Shown: piece by piece, positions 37,718 to 46,378 of the stretch | Layout: each line of letters begins with the position of its first letter | Position numbering within the stretch: position 1 is the first letter of the stretch | Assembly: GCF_014762685.1 (NCBI RefSeq) | Contig: NZ_JABURM010000005.1 | Coordinates: 1,240,001-1,304,000, forward strand | Length of the DNA stretch: 64,000 bases | From: Gracilimonas sp. | GTDB lineage: Bacteria > Bacteroidota > Rhodothermia > Balneolales > Balneolaceae | Direction: 5' to 3' | The notes under the pieces: model-generated | What the model was told of the DNA's origin: nothing | The model's database searches: none | Seen by the model: the letters and a program-made list of their open reading frames with translations, nothing else | Position numbers and translations under genes: made by a program

Positions 37718-40075
37718 ATGAATACTTCTACTCTGCTCAAATGGGTCGCGCTGCCCGTATACTTCGCTATGTTTACTTTTTCTCAAAGTTTTGCCCAGCA
37801 AGCTAATTTTGAGGCCGCCGAACGTTTTACCAGTGAGAAAATGGAAAAACTGATCGGCAATACTTCCGTTTATCCCCGGTGGATTGAAGACACCGACAAT
37901 TTTTGGTACACCTATGAAAATGAAGCAGGTAAAAACTGGTATTTCGTAAATGCTGCCCGCCCCAACCAGCGACTCCTTTTTGACCAGGAAGACATGGCTT
38001 CGCAACTGACTGAAATTTTTGAGCGCCCTTTCAATGCCAAAGATTTAGACTTAAAAGATTTTGAATATGATACCGACAGGGAGCGGTTCACCTTCCACGT
38101 TGACAGCATTGAGTTTACTTATAATATCAATGGCAACGACCTGATTAAAGGGGATTCCCTGCAGAAAGAAGAGCGGGAGACTTGGGCAACGTACTCTTCT
38201 GACAGCACCTATATCGCTTTTGCTAAAGATCACAACCTGTACATTATGCGGTCTGATGATCCCGACAGTACCGAAATTCAGCTTACCGAAGACGGTGAGC
38301 GATGGTTCAGCTATCAAGCCGACCACGGGGATACCACAAGTAATGAACGGCTGAGATCGCGAGCCCGCTTTTTTGATGACGAGCAGAAAATATATGTATC
38401 CAGAACAGATGCACGGGAAGTCGGAGAGCTTTGGGTGATTAATACCCTGGATAAGCGCCCAACCCTTGAGACTTATAAATACGGCATGCCCGGCGAAGAT
38501 GAAATCGGCATTGATCACATTGAGGTAATTGATATCGCAAGCCGGGAGCGCATCCGCATGGATACCGACAAATGGGAAGATCAGACTTTAAACGCCAACT
38601 ACGGAAATCACCAGACCGGAGATTACCGGGCCAACAGCTCCGATAAACTCTACATCTACCGCGAAAACCGAACTTCAGATAAAGCAGATATCCTTATCGG
38701 GGATACCGAAACCGGGGAAACGGAAGTCCTGCTTAGCGAGACCAGCAAGCCATATTTCAACTGGAGTTTTCAATATCTGGGTATTATCAATGACGGTGAA
38801 GAATATATCTGGTGGAGTGAGCGAACCGGCTGGGGACAATTATATCGGTATGATTCGGAAGGAAACCTCAAAAATCAAATTACCTCCGGCAACTTTGTAG
38901 TGGGTGATGTGGTTAAAATTGATACTACCGCTCAAACTATCTTCTTTGAAGGCTATGGCAGAGACGGCGACCATCCTTATTACGAGCACTTATACAGCGT
39001 AAAATTTGACGGGTCCAACTTCAAGCACCTCACCCCTGAAAACGCCGACCACAGTATCTCCGAATCCGATGAAGGCAATTACTTTGTAGATAACTTCTCC
39101 AGGGTGAATGAACCTACGAAATCTGTTATCCGGGATGGAAACGGTAGAATTACGCTGACCCTGCAGGAAGTTGACATGAGCGCTGCAAGGGAAATCGGGT
39201 GGGAAGCTCCGGAAGAATTTAAAATCAAAGCCGCCGACGGTGTTACTGATTTATACGGGGTGATGTGGAAACCTTTCGACTTTGACTCCACCAAAAACTA
39301 TCCCATCATCTCTTACGTATATCCGGGGCCGCAAACCGAACCCTTCCCCACCAGCTTTTCATTAACCGGCTATACCGGAAGAAATCAGGCACTGGCACAA
39401 CTGGGCTTTGTGGTGGTGGCATTCGGAAACCGTGGCGGAAGCCCGCTTCGCTCCCGCTATTATCACACCTACGGGTATGGAAATTTAAGAGATTACCCAC
39501 TGGCGGATAACAAATACGGTATTGAACAACTGGCAGCACGCCACTCTTTTATCAACCAGGATAAAGTGGGGATCTTCGGCCATTCCGGCGGTGGATTCAT
39601 GAGTACCGCGGCCCTGCTCACCTATCCCGATTTTTATGATGTCGCTGTTTCTTCAGCCGGAAACCACGACAATAATATCTACAATACCTGGTGGAGCGAA
39701 ACCCATCACGGGGTGAAAGAGAAGCGGAAGACGATTAAAGAAATGACCGAAGACAGCGTTGAAGTGGAAAAAGAAGAAATTACTTTTGACGGCAAAAGTG
39801 CATCAAATCCTGAACTGGCTAAGAACCTCAAGGGACATTTGTTGTTGGTCCATGGAAACATTGACAACAATGTACACCCTGCCAATACGCTTCGACTGGC
39901 AGATGCCCTCATTAAAGCCGGTAAGCGATTTGATATGATGATTCTGCCCGGCCGCCGTCATGGCTTCGGGCCTTATCAGCCTTACTTTGAACGTCAAAAA
40001 TGGTACTATTTTGCACAGCACCTGCTGGGTGACTATAAGACCAATGTTGACTTCAACCTTCCCGAAGATGAGTAG
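37718..40075 (+). CDS. Secreted S9 family prolyl peptidase (DPP-IV type), copy 1
   Basis: A 785-residue exported peptidase with signal peptide (1-26, ending SFAQ). It has an N-terminal DPPIV_N beta-propeller (about 60-510) and a C-terminal alpha/beta hydrolase domain (about 540-780). The catalytic triad can be placed as Ser623 (GHSGGGFMS), Asp716 (GNIDNNVHP) and His748 (GRRHGFGP). Family members remove Xaa-Pro dipeptides. The nucleophile motif is GHSGGGF rather than the GWSYGGY of typical DPP-IV, so specificity may differ. Tandem paralogue of the gene at 40218. Confidence 0.93.
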   Translation: MNTSTLLKWVALPVYFAMFTFSQSFAQQANFEAAERFTSEKMEKLIGNTSVYPRWIEDTDNFWYTYENEAGKNWYFVNAARPNQRLLFDQEDMASQLTEIFERPFNAKDLDLKDFEYDTDRERFTFHVDSIEFTYNINGNDLIKGDSLQKEERETWATYSSDSTYIAFAKDHNLYIMRSDDPDSTEIQLTEDGERWFSYQADHGDTTSNERLRSRARFFDDEQKIYVSRTDAREVGELWVINTLDKRPTLETYKYGMPGEDEIGIDHIEVIDIASRERIRMDTDKWEDQTLNANYGNHQTGDYRANSSDKLYIYRENRTSDKADILIGDTETGETEVLLSETSKPYFNWSFQYLGIINDGEEYIWWSERTGWGQLYRYDSEGNLKNQITSGNFVVGDVVKIDTTAQTIFFEGYGRDGDHPYYEHLYSVKFDGSNFKHLTPENADHSISESDEGNYFVDNFSRVNEPTKSVIRDGNGRITLTLQEVDMSAAREIGWEAPEEFKIKAADGVTDLYGVMWKPFDFDSTKNYPIISYVYPGPQTEPFPTSFSLTGYTGRNQALAQLGFVVVAFGNRGGSPLRSRYYHTYGYGNLRDYPLADNKYGIEQLAARHSFINQDKVGIFGHSGGGFMSTAALLTYPDFYDVAVSSAGNHDNNIYNTWWSETHHGVKEKRKTIKEMTEDSVEVEKEEITFDGKSASNPELAKNLKGHLLLVHGNIDNNVHPANTLRLADALIKAGKRFDMMILPGRRHGFGPYQPYFERQKWYYFAQHLLGDYKTNVDFNLPEDE

Positions 40076-40105
40076 AACATCGAACAAGGAATAAAGAACA
40101 TCCAA
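40074..40105 (+). repeat. Dispersed GAACATCGAAC-type repeat, copy i
   Basis: A run of AGAACATCGAAC units after the stop of S9 copy 1. The same element follows S9 copy 2 at 42571-42602, and variants occur at 42657-42700, 44009-44057 and 46284-46316. Spacing and orientation vary, which suggests a dispersed short repeat rather than part of a gene. Confidence 0.7.
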
Positions 40106-40106
40106 C

Positions 40107-40140
40107 GCCGAAGTGGGTTACTGCTTCGGCATTTTTATTT
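40107..40140 (+). terminator. Intrinsic terminator of S9 peptidase copy 1
   Basis: GCCGAAG (40107-40113) pairs with CTTCGGC (40124-40130), followed by ATTTTTATTT. Directly preceded by the dispersed repeat. Matches the corresponding hairpin after copy 2. Confidence 0.85.
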
Positions 40141-40217
40141 AAAATGATATATCACAAACTGCATACTTTACAATAAAGACTCTTTAATTCAGTCAACCAA
40201 CTAAATACCTCTGTCTC

Positions 40218-42572
40218 ATGCTCAGTCAATCAATTAAAACCCTATTACCACTTTTACTTTTCTTCTTTTGCTTCACATCCATTTCACTGGCTCAAAAAGC
40301 CAATTTTGAGGCTGCCGAAAGATTCACCGGCGAAAAAATGGAGAAATTAATCGGCAGTACTTCTGTCTATCCGAGATGGATCGAGGACACCGATCAATTC
40401 TGGTACACCTACGAAAATGCCGAAGGCAAGAACTGGTACTTTGTTAATGCAGCCCGTCCTTCTCAGCGAATGCTGTTCGATCAGGAGGAAATGGCCGCTC
40501 AGCTTGCTGAGATATTCAACCGCCCTTTCAATGCCAAAGATCTCGACTTAAAGGATTTTGAGTATAATACTGATAAAGAACGCTTCACTTTTCATGTAGA
40601 TAGCATTGAGTTCACCTACAACCTGAATGGAAATCAACTCATCAAGGGGGATTCCCTCAGCGAAGAAAAAGAAGAGGATTGGGCCAACTTCTCCCCTGAC
40701 AGCACCTGGATCGCTTTTGCAAAAGATCACAATCTTTATGTGATGCGTGCTAATGATGAGGACAGTACCGAAATTCAGCTTACTGACGACGGTGAACGAT
40801 GGTTCAGCTATCAAGCTCAGGATGGTGATACTACCTCCAACAAAAGGCTCGCAGCAAGAGCAAATTGGTTTGAAGACTCCCAAAAATTGTGGGTCAAACG
40901 ACAAGACAAACGAAAAGTGGACGAACTTTGGGTAATAGATTCTTCGGGAGAAAGGCCTTCACTTGAGACCTACAAATACTCCATGCCGGGTGAGGAAGAC
41001 ATTTATATTGATGAGATCAAGGTGTTTGACCCTGAGGCACAAACTTCCGTAACCCTTGATACCGACAAATGGGAGGATCAATCTCTTGGCGGTGCATATT
41101 TTAATGACGGGGGGATCTTTGAAACCGAGAGGTCAGATTATCTTTACATCTTACGAAGGGACCGAACATGGAGCAAGATTGATGTAATAAAAGCCAACAC
41201 TGCAACCGGAGAAACAGAGGTGCTTTTCTCAGAAGAAAGCAAACCCTACTTCAATACCCGGTATGCTCAGCTTGCTATTATAAATGAAGGAGAAGAATTC
41301 ATCTGGTGGAGCGAACGCACCGGCTGGGGACAGCTTTATCGATATGACAGTGAGGGTAATTTGAAAAACGCCATAACAACAGGCTACTATACCGTGGGTG
41401 ATATTGCCAAAATTGACACCACCGCGCAAACCATCTACTTCTCTGCTTACGGACGTGAAGCCGGCCAAAACCCATACTTCGAAAACCTGTACTCAGTCCG
41501 TTTTGACGGATCCAGATTCAGGCATCTCACCCCTGAAGATGCCAATCACAACATCTCAGAATCCGAGAAGGGTAATTACTTTGTCGACAACTACTCAAAA
41601 GTAGATCAGCCAACAACCACTGTGATTCGAAATGCATCCGGAGAGGTCACGCTACAGCTGCAACAAGTAGATATGAAGCCGGCCGAAAATATTGGATGGC
41701 AAGCTCCGGAAGAATTCAAGCTTAAAGCCGCAGACGGAGCCACCGATCTTTACGGGGTAATGTGGAAGCCTTTTGACTTCGATTCAACAAAAAGTTATCC
41801 GATCATCGCTTACGTGTACCCGGGACCACAGACTGAACCTTTCCCTACCAGTTTTTCCGTCACGGGATCAACAGGCAGAAATCAAGCCTTATCGCAGCTT
41901 GGATTTGTGGTAGTGGCATTTGGAAACCGGGGCGGAAGTCCGATACGCTCCAAGTATTATCATAATTACGGATATGGAGATCTCAGAGACTATCCTTTGG
42001 CAGATAACAAGTATGGTATTGAGCAGCTGGCAACACGCCACTCTTTCATCAACCAAAATAAAGTGGGAATTTTCGGGCATTCCGGCGGGGGATTCATGAG
42101 TACAGCCGCGCTTCTTACCTATCCCGATTTTTATGATGTAGCTGTTTCCTCAGCCGGTAATCACGATAATAACATCTATAACATTTGGTGGAGTGAAGTT
42201 CACAACGGGGTAAAAGAAAACCGGAAAATGGTTAAAGAAATGAACGAAGACAGTGTTGAAGTGGAAAAGGAAGAGATTACATTTGATGCACCCATCGAGA
42301 CAAACCCTGCGCTGGCTGAGAACTTGAAAGGGCACCTCCTGCTGGTTCACGGCGATATGGATAATAACGTGCATCCTGCCAATACACTGCGGCTGGCAGA
42401 TGCCCTTATTAAAGCCGGTAAGCGATTTGATATGATGATTCTGCCCGGCCGCCGTCATGGCTTCGGACCTTATCAGCCTTATTTTGAGCGTCAGAAGTGG
42501 TACTACTTCGCCGAGCATTTGCTGGGAGATTACCGTACCAATGTAAACTTCAACCTTCCCGAAGATGAATAG
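40218..42572 (+). CDS. Secreted S9 family prolyl peptidase (DPP-IV type), copy 2
   Basis: A 784-residue paralogue of the preceding gene with its own signal peptide (1-25, ending LAQK). Triad Ser622 (GHSGGGFMS), Asp715 (GDMDNNVHP), His747 (GRRHGFGP). The start lies exactly 2500 bp after the start of copy 1, so this is a tandem duplication. The two proteins are similar throughout, more so in the hydrolase domain than in parts of the propeller (near residues 270-330). The nucleotide sequence is nearly identical for about 59 bases around the His motif, suggesting later gene conversion. Both copies look intact. Confidence 0.93.
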   Translation: MLSQSIKTLLPLLLFFFCFTSISLAQKANFEAAERFTGEKMEKLIGSTSVYPRWIEDTDQFWYTYENAEGKNWYFVNAARPSQRMLFDQEEMAAQLAEIFNRPFNAKDLDLKDFEYNTDKERFTFHVDSIEFTYNLNGNQLIKGDSLSEEKEEDWANFSPDSTWIAFAKDHNLYVMRANDEDSTEIQLTDDGERWFSYQAQDGDTTSNKRLAARANWFEDSQKLWVKRQDKRKVDELWVIDSSGERPSLETYKYSMPGEEDIYIDEIKVFDPEAQTSVTLDTDKWEDQSLGGAYFNDGGIFETERSDYLYILRRDRTWSKIDVIKANTATGETEVLFSEESKPYFNTRYAQLAIINEGEEFIWWSERTGWGQLYRYDSEGNLKNAITTGYYTVGDIAKIDTTAQTIYFSAYGREAGQNPYFENLYSVRFDGSRFRHLTPEDANHNISESEKGNYFVDNYSKVDQPTTTVIRNASGEVTLQLQQVDMKPAENIGWQAPEEFKLKAADGATDLYGVMWKPFDFDSTKSYPIIAYVYPGPQTEPFPTSFSVTGSTGRNQALSQLGFVVVAFGNRGGSPIRSKYYHNYGYGDLRDYPLADNKYGIEQLATRHSFINQNKVGIFGHSGGGFMSTAALLTYPDFYDVAVSSAGNHDNNIYNIWWSEVHNGVKENRKMVKEMNEDSVEVEKEEITFDAPIETNPALAENLKGHLLLVHGDMDNNVHPANTLRLADALIKAGKRFDMMILPGRRHGFGPYQPYFERQKWYYFAEHLLGDYRTNVNFNLPEDE

Positions 42573-42602
42573 AACATCGAACAAGGAATAAAGAACATCC
42601 TA
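42571..42602 (+). repeat. Dispersed GAACATCGAAC-type repeat, copy ii
   Basis: Same element as at 40074, in the same place relative to the S9 gene, so it was duplicated along with the gene. Confidence 0.7.
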
Positions 42603-42637
42603 CGCTGAAGTGGGTTACTGCTTCGGCGTTTTTTTTG
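42603..42637 (+). terminator. Intrinsic terminator of S9 peptidase copy 2
   Basis: CGCTGAAG (42603-42610) pairs with CTTCGGCG (42621-42628) with one T-G pair and is followed by eight or more T. The opposing MFS gene ends at 42651, so this may also block antisense read-through. Confidence 0.88.
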
Positions 42638-42650
42638 CTAAATCAGTCTG

Positions 42651-43943
42651 CTAAAATTCAGCGTTCGGAGTTCTGCGTTGGATGTTCGATGTTTCCAACC
42701 CTTCCTGGTATTCTTTTTCGTTTTGGGTGATGGTAAAGCTCCAGAAGATCCCCCCAAGCGCCATGATACCGCCGTACACCATAATGAGCGGCTTCACCGT
42801 CATCAGTCCGGTTTCAAGGATTAAAGAAGCAATAACGGTAGAAACAGAGCTTCCAATCGTAAATAACAGCCATTCCGTACTGAATATCCGTCCCCGGAAA
42901 GTATCCTTGGTTCGCTTTTGTAAGAGTACGGTACTGGTTACCCAGTTGGCGCCGGAAGCGGAATGTGCCAAAAGCACAAATATCAGCATCAATGCGAGTT
43001 CATCCACCATCCCGACCACCATATACATCAACCCGCAAAAAGTGATAGCCAACCCCATCACCATCACCCAGTCTTTTTCATCACTGAATAACCGCCGGCC
43101 GATGATAGGCCCGATTCCCGTTCCAAAACCGCGGGCAGCATACAATAAACCCAGCCCGATGCTTCCCATCATCAGCACTTCCTCACTGACGATGATGAGC
43201 AGATAAACCAATCCTCCCAAAAACACGGTGGAGGTCCCCTTGGCTAACGAAGGCCGTAAAATCTGCCGGTTTGCCAGCAAATAACTCAACCCTTCCCTGA
43301 TCCCCTTCAACGGGTTGCGCGTCCGGTACATCTCCTCTTTTGACAATCTCTTTTGGGGAATCGTGGCCCGGTACACAAACCATGCGGAAAGTACATAGGT
43401 CAATGCATCCAGGATCAACACCAGATCGGTTCCCAGCCACTCGGTTGCAAACCCCCCAATGGCCATTCCCGTGGTAAAAATGATACTCCATGTAGCCGTG
43501 GATATGATATTGGCATTGGTAAGATTGGCTTCGGAAGTCACATTGGGGATAGAAGAAGTCTTGGCCGGCTCAAAAACAGCTGAAAGCATCATTTGTACTG
43601 CTGTGAGTACATAAGCCAGCCACAGCAAAGAGGCAGACTGAACCAGGATAATCCCCAGCACGGCAATCGCCCGCAACAGGTCACACCAAATCATCAGCTG
43701 CCTTCGGTTAAAACGGTCGGCCAGGTACCCGGCAAAAGGCGAAGAAAAAGCAAGGCTCAGCATCTTTACGACAATAATGAGCCCCAGAAGAAATTCCGAA
43801 TCCGAATATCTCGCTATAATCGCATACAGCGCCAGCAGCCCAAACCAATCTCCGAAATTCGATACCGACTGTGCCATCCACAGGCGCCGAAAGTCGTGAT
43901 TTTCTTTAATGAGGGTTAGATACGGACGAAGGTTTTTTAGCAT
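42651..43943 (-). CDS. MFS transporter
   Basis: A 430-residue protein of the major facilitator superfamily with about 12 membrane helices. The loop 2-3 motif reads GYLADRFNRRQLM (family G-x-x-x-D-x-x-x-R). It resembles the enterobactin-exporter/MFS_3 type (N terminus LKENHDFRRLWMAQSVSNFGDWFG), which includes macrolide and siderophore exporters; substrate unknown. The last ~20 residues (ending TPNAEF) are encoded by the dispersed GAACATC-type repeat at 42657-42700, so the natural C terminus was probably shorter. Convergent with S9 copy 2. Confidence 0.85.
   Translation of the reverse strand: MLKNLRPYLTLIKENHDFRRLWMAQSVSNFGDWFGLLALYAIIARYSDSEFLLGLIIVVKMLSLAFSSPFAGYLADRFNRRQLMIWCDLLRAIAVLGIILVQSASLLWLAYVLTAVQMMLSAVFEPAKTSSIPNVTSEANLTNANIISTATWSIIFTTGMAIGGFATEWLGTDLVLILDALTYVLSAWFVYRATIPQKRLSKEEMYRTRNPLKGIREGLSYLLANRQILRPSLAKGTSTVFLGGLVYLLIIVSEEVLMMGSIGLGLLYAARGFGTGIGPIIGRRLFSDEKDWVMVMGLAITFCGLMYMVVGMVDELALMLIFVLLAHSASGANWVTSTVLLQKRTKDTFRGRIFSTEWLLFTIGSSVSTVIASLILETGLMTVKPLIMVYGGIMALGGIFWSFTITQNEKEYQEGLETSNIQRRTPNAEF
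42657..42700. repeat. Dispersed GAACATC-type repeat, copy iii (within MFS 3' end)
   Basis: TTCAGCGTTCGGAGTTCTGC and GGATGTTCGATG are the reverse-orientation variant of the repeat at 40074. It encodes the last residues of the MFS protein and probably replaced its original stop. Confidence 0.55.
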
Positions 43944-44008
43944 GCTTACTAGCTTTCAGCTGTCAGCTTTTTCTTATTTAATTTCGTTGTTCAACCAACC
44001 TTGGAGGT

Positions 44009-44057
44009 TCTTCAAAGTTCGATGTCGAATGTTCCCTGTTCGATGTTCAATGTTCGA
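44009..44057. repeat. Dispersed GAACATC-type repeat, copy iv
   Basis: Four GTTCGATGT / GTTCAATGT-like units in a row in the spacer between the MFS gene start side and the dut stop. This is the most repetitive example of the element. Confidence 0.65.
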
Positions 44058-44504
44058 TCACTCCACCCCGGTGCTGCCAAACCCGCCTTCGCCGCGATCC
44101 GTTTCATCCAGCTCGTCCACTTCCACCACGGGAAATTGGGTAACGGGAGCAATCACCATTTGAGCAATGCGGTCGCCATGGTTTACCACAAATTCCTCTT
44201 CCCCATGGTTGATGACAATCACTTTTAGTTCTCCCCTGTAATCAGCATCTATGGTTCCGGGCGTATTCAACATGGTGATGCCGTTGCGAATTGCCAGTCC
44301 GCTGCGAGGACGAACCTGGGCTTCATACCCTTCAGGCAAAGCCATTTGCAGCCCGGTTGGAATCATTTTCCGTTCCCCGGGCTTAATAACGATGGGCGTT
44401 TCAACGGCAGCACGTAAATCCATCCCGGCGGCCGATACCGACTCATAATTAGGCAATGGAAGGTCTTTGGCGTGATCCAGTTTCTTAATCAATACTTGTT
44501 TCAT
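44058..44504 (-). CDS. dut: dUTP diphosphatase (trimeric dUTPase)
   Basis: Hydrolyses dUTP to dUMP, preventing uracil incorporation and supplying dTMP synthesis. It is 148 residues with all five motifs: AGMDLRAA (1), RPRSGLA (2), [10 protein letters not shown] (3, catalytic Asp), GDRIAQMVI (4) and [10 protein letters not shown] (5). Its start overlaps the stop of the preceding DUF3108 gene by 4 bp, so the two are translationally coupled. Confidence 0.97.
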   Translation of the reverse strand: MKQVLIKKLDHAKDLPLPNYESVSAAGMDLRAAVETPIVIKPGERKMIPTGLQMALPEGYEAQVRPRSGLAIRNGITMLNTPGTIDADYRGELKVIVINHGEEEFVVNHGDRIAQMVIAPVTQFPVVEVDELDETDRGEGGFGSTGVE

Positions 44505-45298
44505 AGTTCTTCGCGTGTGTATTCAATCATTCGTACAATTACATTTCCCCAAAGCACCTTTACACGGGCCTCCAGCGGAACCCTCAGGTCATCATCCAAA
44601 AACCAGGCCCTGAAATCTCCTGAAAAACCAAAAGGCCCCTCAATATTTTCCGTTGAACCTTTCATCTTATAGGCCATAATCGGACCGTCAAAAGGCTCAT
44701 AATTTCGTTCCTCTTTCTTGGTTGAGTTCTTCCCGTAGATGTAGCCCTTCTTCTTGGTCACATACACCGGGAGTTTGAAATCCTCTTCAGTACCGGCAAA
44801 CAACCGGGAGAAGTAAAAAATCAGGTGACCCGAAGTAGCCGGGTCCTCCAGGTCCAGGGTATCGCGGGTATCATCTTCCTCAAGATAAAATACCTTCCCC
44901 ACGTCCCGCTCAAACCAATACTGTATTTCACCGTACTCTCCTTCGTCAACATTGTCCTTCCAATACTTCGATTCCACCGGAAGTCCGTCCTCGTTCACAT
45001 AAAATAGGCTGTAAAACCGGTCCAGCTCCTTTCCCATAAAGGGAATGGACGAATTAGAGGTAATTTCAGTTAGCAGCCGTTTTCGTTCCTGGTCCTGGTA
45101 AAGGGAATCGCTGAGTAATTTCACTTCCACCCAGCCCAGTTTTAAAAACCCGTATTTAACTTCGTACCGAAACGTTTCTTTCACTGAAAACAAATCCTCC
45201 ATATCGGGCGGATGTGTCTTGTCTGACGGGAAATCATGCTGCGCAAAAACCACGGCAGGAAGCAGAAATAAAAGTATCGACAGCAGAAATTTTTTCAT
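44501..45298 (-). CDS. DUF3108 family exported protein
   Basis: A 265-residue protein with a signal peptide (1-19, ending VFAQ). The DUF3108 pattern is visible: [19 protein letters not shown] near residues 43-62, then [24 protein letters not shown]. The protein is predicted to be periplasmic and beta-rich. Function of the family is unknown; in other bacteria it accompanies outer-membrane biogenesis genes. It lies 15 bp after the ArsC-like gene and overlaps dut by 4 bp. Confidence 0.8.
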   Translation of the reverse strand: MKKFLLSILLFLLPAVVFAQHDFPSDKTHPPDMEDLFSVKETFRYEVKYGFLKLGWVEVKLLSDSLYQDQERKRLLTEITSNSSIPFMGKELDRFYSLFYVNEDGLPVESKYWKDNVDEGEYGEIQYWFERDVGKVFYLEEDDTRDTLDLEDPATSGHLIFYFSRLFAGTEEDFKLPVYVTKKKGYIYGKNSTKKEERNYEPFDGPIMAYKMKGSTENIEGPFGFSGDFRAWFLDDDLRVPLEARVKVLWGNVIVRMIEYTREEL

Positions 45299-45313
45299 AA
45301 GATGCCTGTTGCC

Positions 45314-45676
45314 TTACTTCTCCTCATCAGGTTCTTCCGAGATAAAGGCTTCAAACGATTCCTCGTCATAGCCTACCAATACGGATTCATCTTTAATTAA
45401 AACCGGGCGCTTAATCATGGTCTGATGCTCCAGCAACTGCTCAAATAATTCCTCTTCCGAAAGGTCTTTTTCAGCCAGTCCGAGGTCACGCCACTTCCTT
45501 CCCCTTTTATTAATCAAAACATCCAGTCCCACTTTAAATTCCAGCTCTTTAAGCTCTTCACGGGTGAGCGGGGCTTTCTTTACGTCAATAAACTCAAATT
45601 CTACCCCTTGCTCTTCCATCCATTTTTTGGTGTCTCTGATCTTATTACAATTATTAATCCCAACTATATGAAGCAT
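45314..45676 (-). CDS. ArsC/Spx-family thioredoxin-fold protein (YffB-like)
   Basis: A 120-residue thioredoxin-fold protein. The N-terminal HIVGINNCNKIRDTKKWMEE and the later KAPLTREELKELEFKVG are the pattern of the ArsC/YffB group. Only one Cys (in NNCNK) is present, so a CxxC Spx-type redox switch is missing. RKWRDLGL matches the family loop after the cis-Pro strand. Probably a glutathione- or thiol-dependent reductase rather than an arsenate resistance determinant; no ars genes nearby. First gene of the ArsC-like/DUF3108/dut group. Confidence 0.8.
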   Translation of the reverse strand: MLHIVGINNCNKIRDTKKWMEEQGVEFEFIDVKKAPLTREELKELEFKVGLDVLINKRGRKWRDLGLAEKDLSEEELFEQLLEHQTMIKRPVLIKDESVLVGYDEESFEAFISEEPDEEK

Positions 45677-45748
45677 CGTATGATTATGGTGAATGTTTTG
45701 TATTTTTCCTGTCTGAAGATACGGTTTGTTTCCTGAAATTCGAACGTA

Positions 45749-46282
45749 ATGAACACCCGATTCGTGCCTTTTATGTCACACTTTAAATCTTTTATGATCT
45801 TTTTGCTGGTATCTGTCTCCCTGATGAGCTGCAGCCGCAATGATGACCAGGTTAAATTTGAGAAAGAAGCCTATTCGGCTCCGGCCGGTTATACCGAGAC
45901 CAATTTTCAAGGAGAAGTGCAATCAGAGGATCCGGACGACTGGCGTATTTCCCCCCTTTATCAGGGAACAGTTCGAGTCAACCCCCCGTTTCCCAATCCC
46001 GTCACAACGGATCAGCCTGTCAATTTTGAGATTGAGGTAATATCGGTACAACAATCTATCAATGGCCTGTTCGTCGTGACCCGGAATAACGATGGGACCT
46101 TGAAATCACCTCCTCTTTATGAAAGGTTTGAAACTTTAGATCAGGGGTTAACGACCTTCACCATCAATCCCATTGAGTTTGGGTTTCAGGGAAGTCCGGA
46201 AGGAGCACGGGGCCTGCACCGGGTATTTATTTTCGACGGCAACCAACAGATGATTTCCTACGGCGATATTATGGTGGAGTGA
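45749..46282 (+). CDS. Small lipoprotein, unknown function
   Basis: A 177-residue protein with an N-terminal signal ending in a lipobox (VSLMSCSRNDD), so it is predicted to be lipid-anchored. The mature part is beta-rich and has a Pro-rich stretch (GTVRVNPPFPNPVTTDQPV) resembling start-of-Ig-like modules in Bacteroidota surface proteins. An in-frame ATG at 45773 would give a more typical signal peptide. No family recognised. Divergent from the ArsC-like gene. Confidence 0.65.
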   Translation: MNTRFVPFMSHFKSFMIFLLVSVSLMSCSRNDDQVKFEKEAYSAPAGYTETNFQGEVQSEDPDDWRISPLYQGTVRVNPPFPNPVTTDQPVNFEIEVISVQQSINGLFVVTRNNDGTLKSPPLYERFETLDQGLTTFTINPIEFGFQGSPEGARGLHRVFIFDGNQQMISYGDIMVE

Positions 46283-46283
46283 G

Positions 46284-46316
46284 TAGAACATTGAACGCCG
46301 AACAAGGAACATTGAA
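46284..46316 (+). repeat. Dispersed GAACATTGAAC-type repeat, copy v
   Basis: AGAACATTGAACGCCGAAC followed by AAGGAACATTGAA, right after the lipoprotein stop; related to the repeats at 40074 and 42571. Confidence 0.6.
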
Positions 46317-46378
46317 ATGAGTCGGTTACTGGGCTTTGCATTCAAAACCTCCCCACCAAAATTCAATACCTTCCCGAG

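Noticed and set aside
37682-38518. Minus-strand open frames over the first S9 peptidase
   Set aside because: Antisense to a gene with signal peptide and full DPP-IV architecture.
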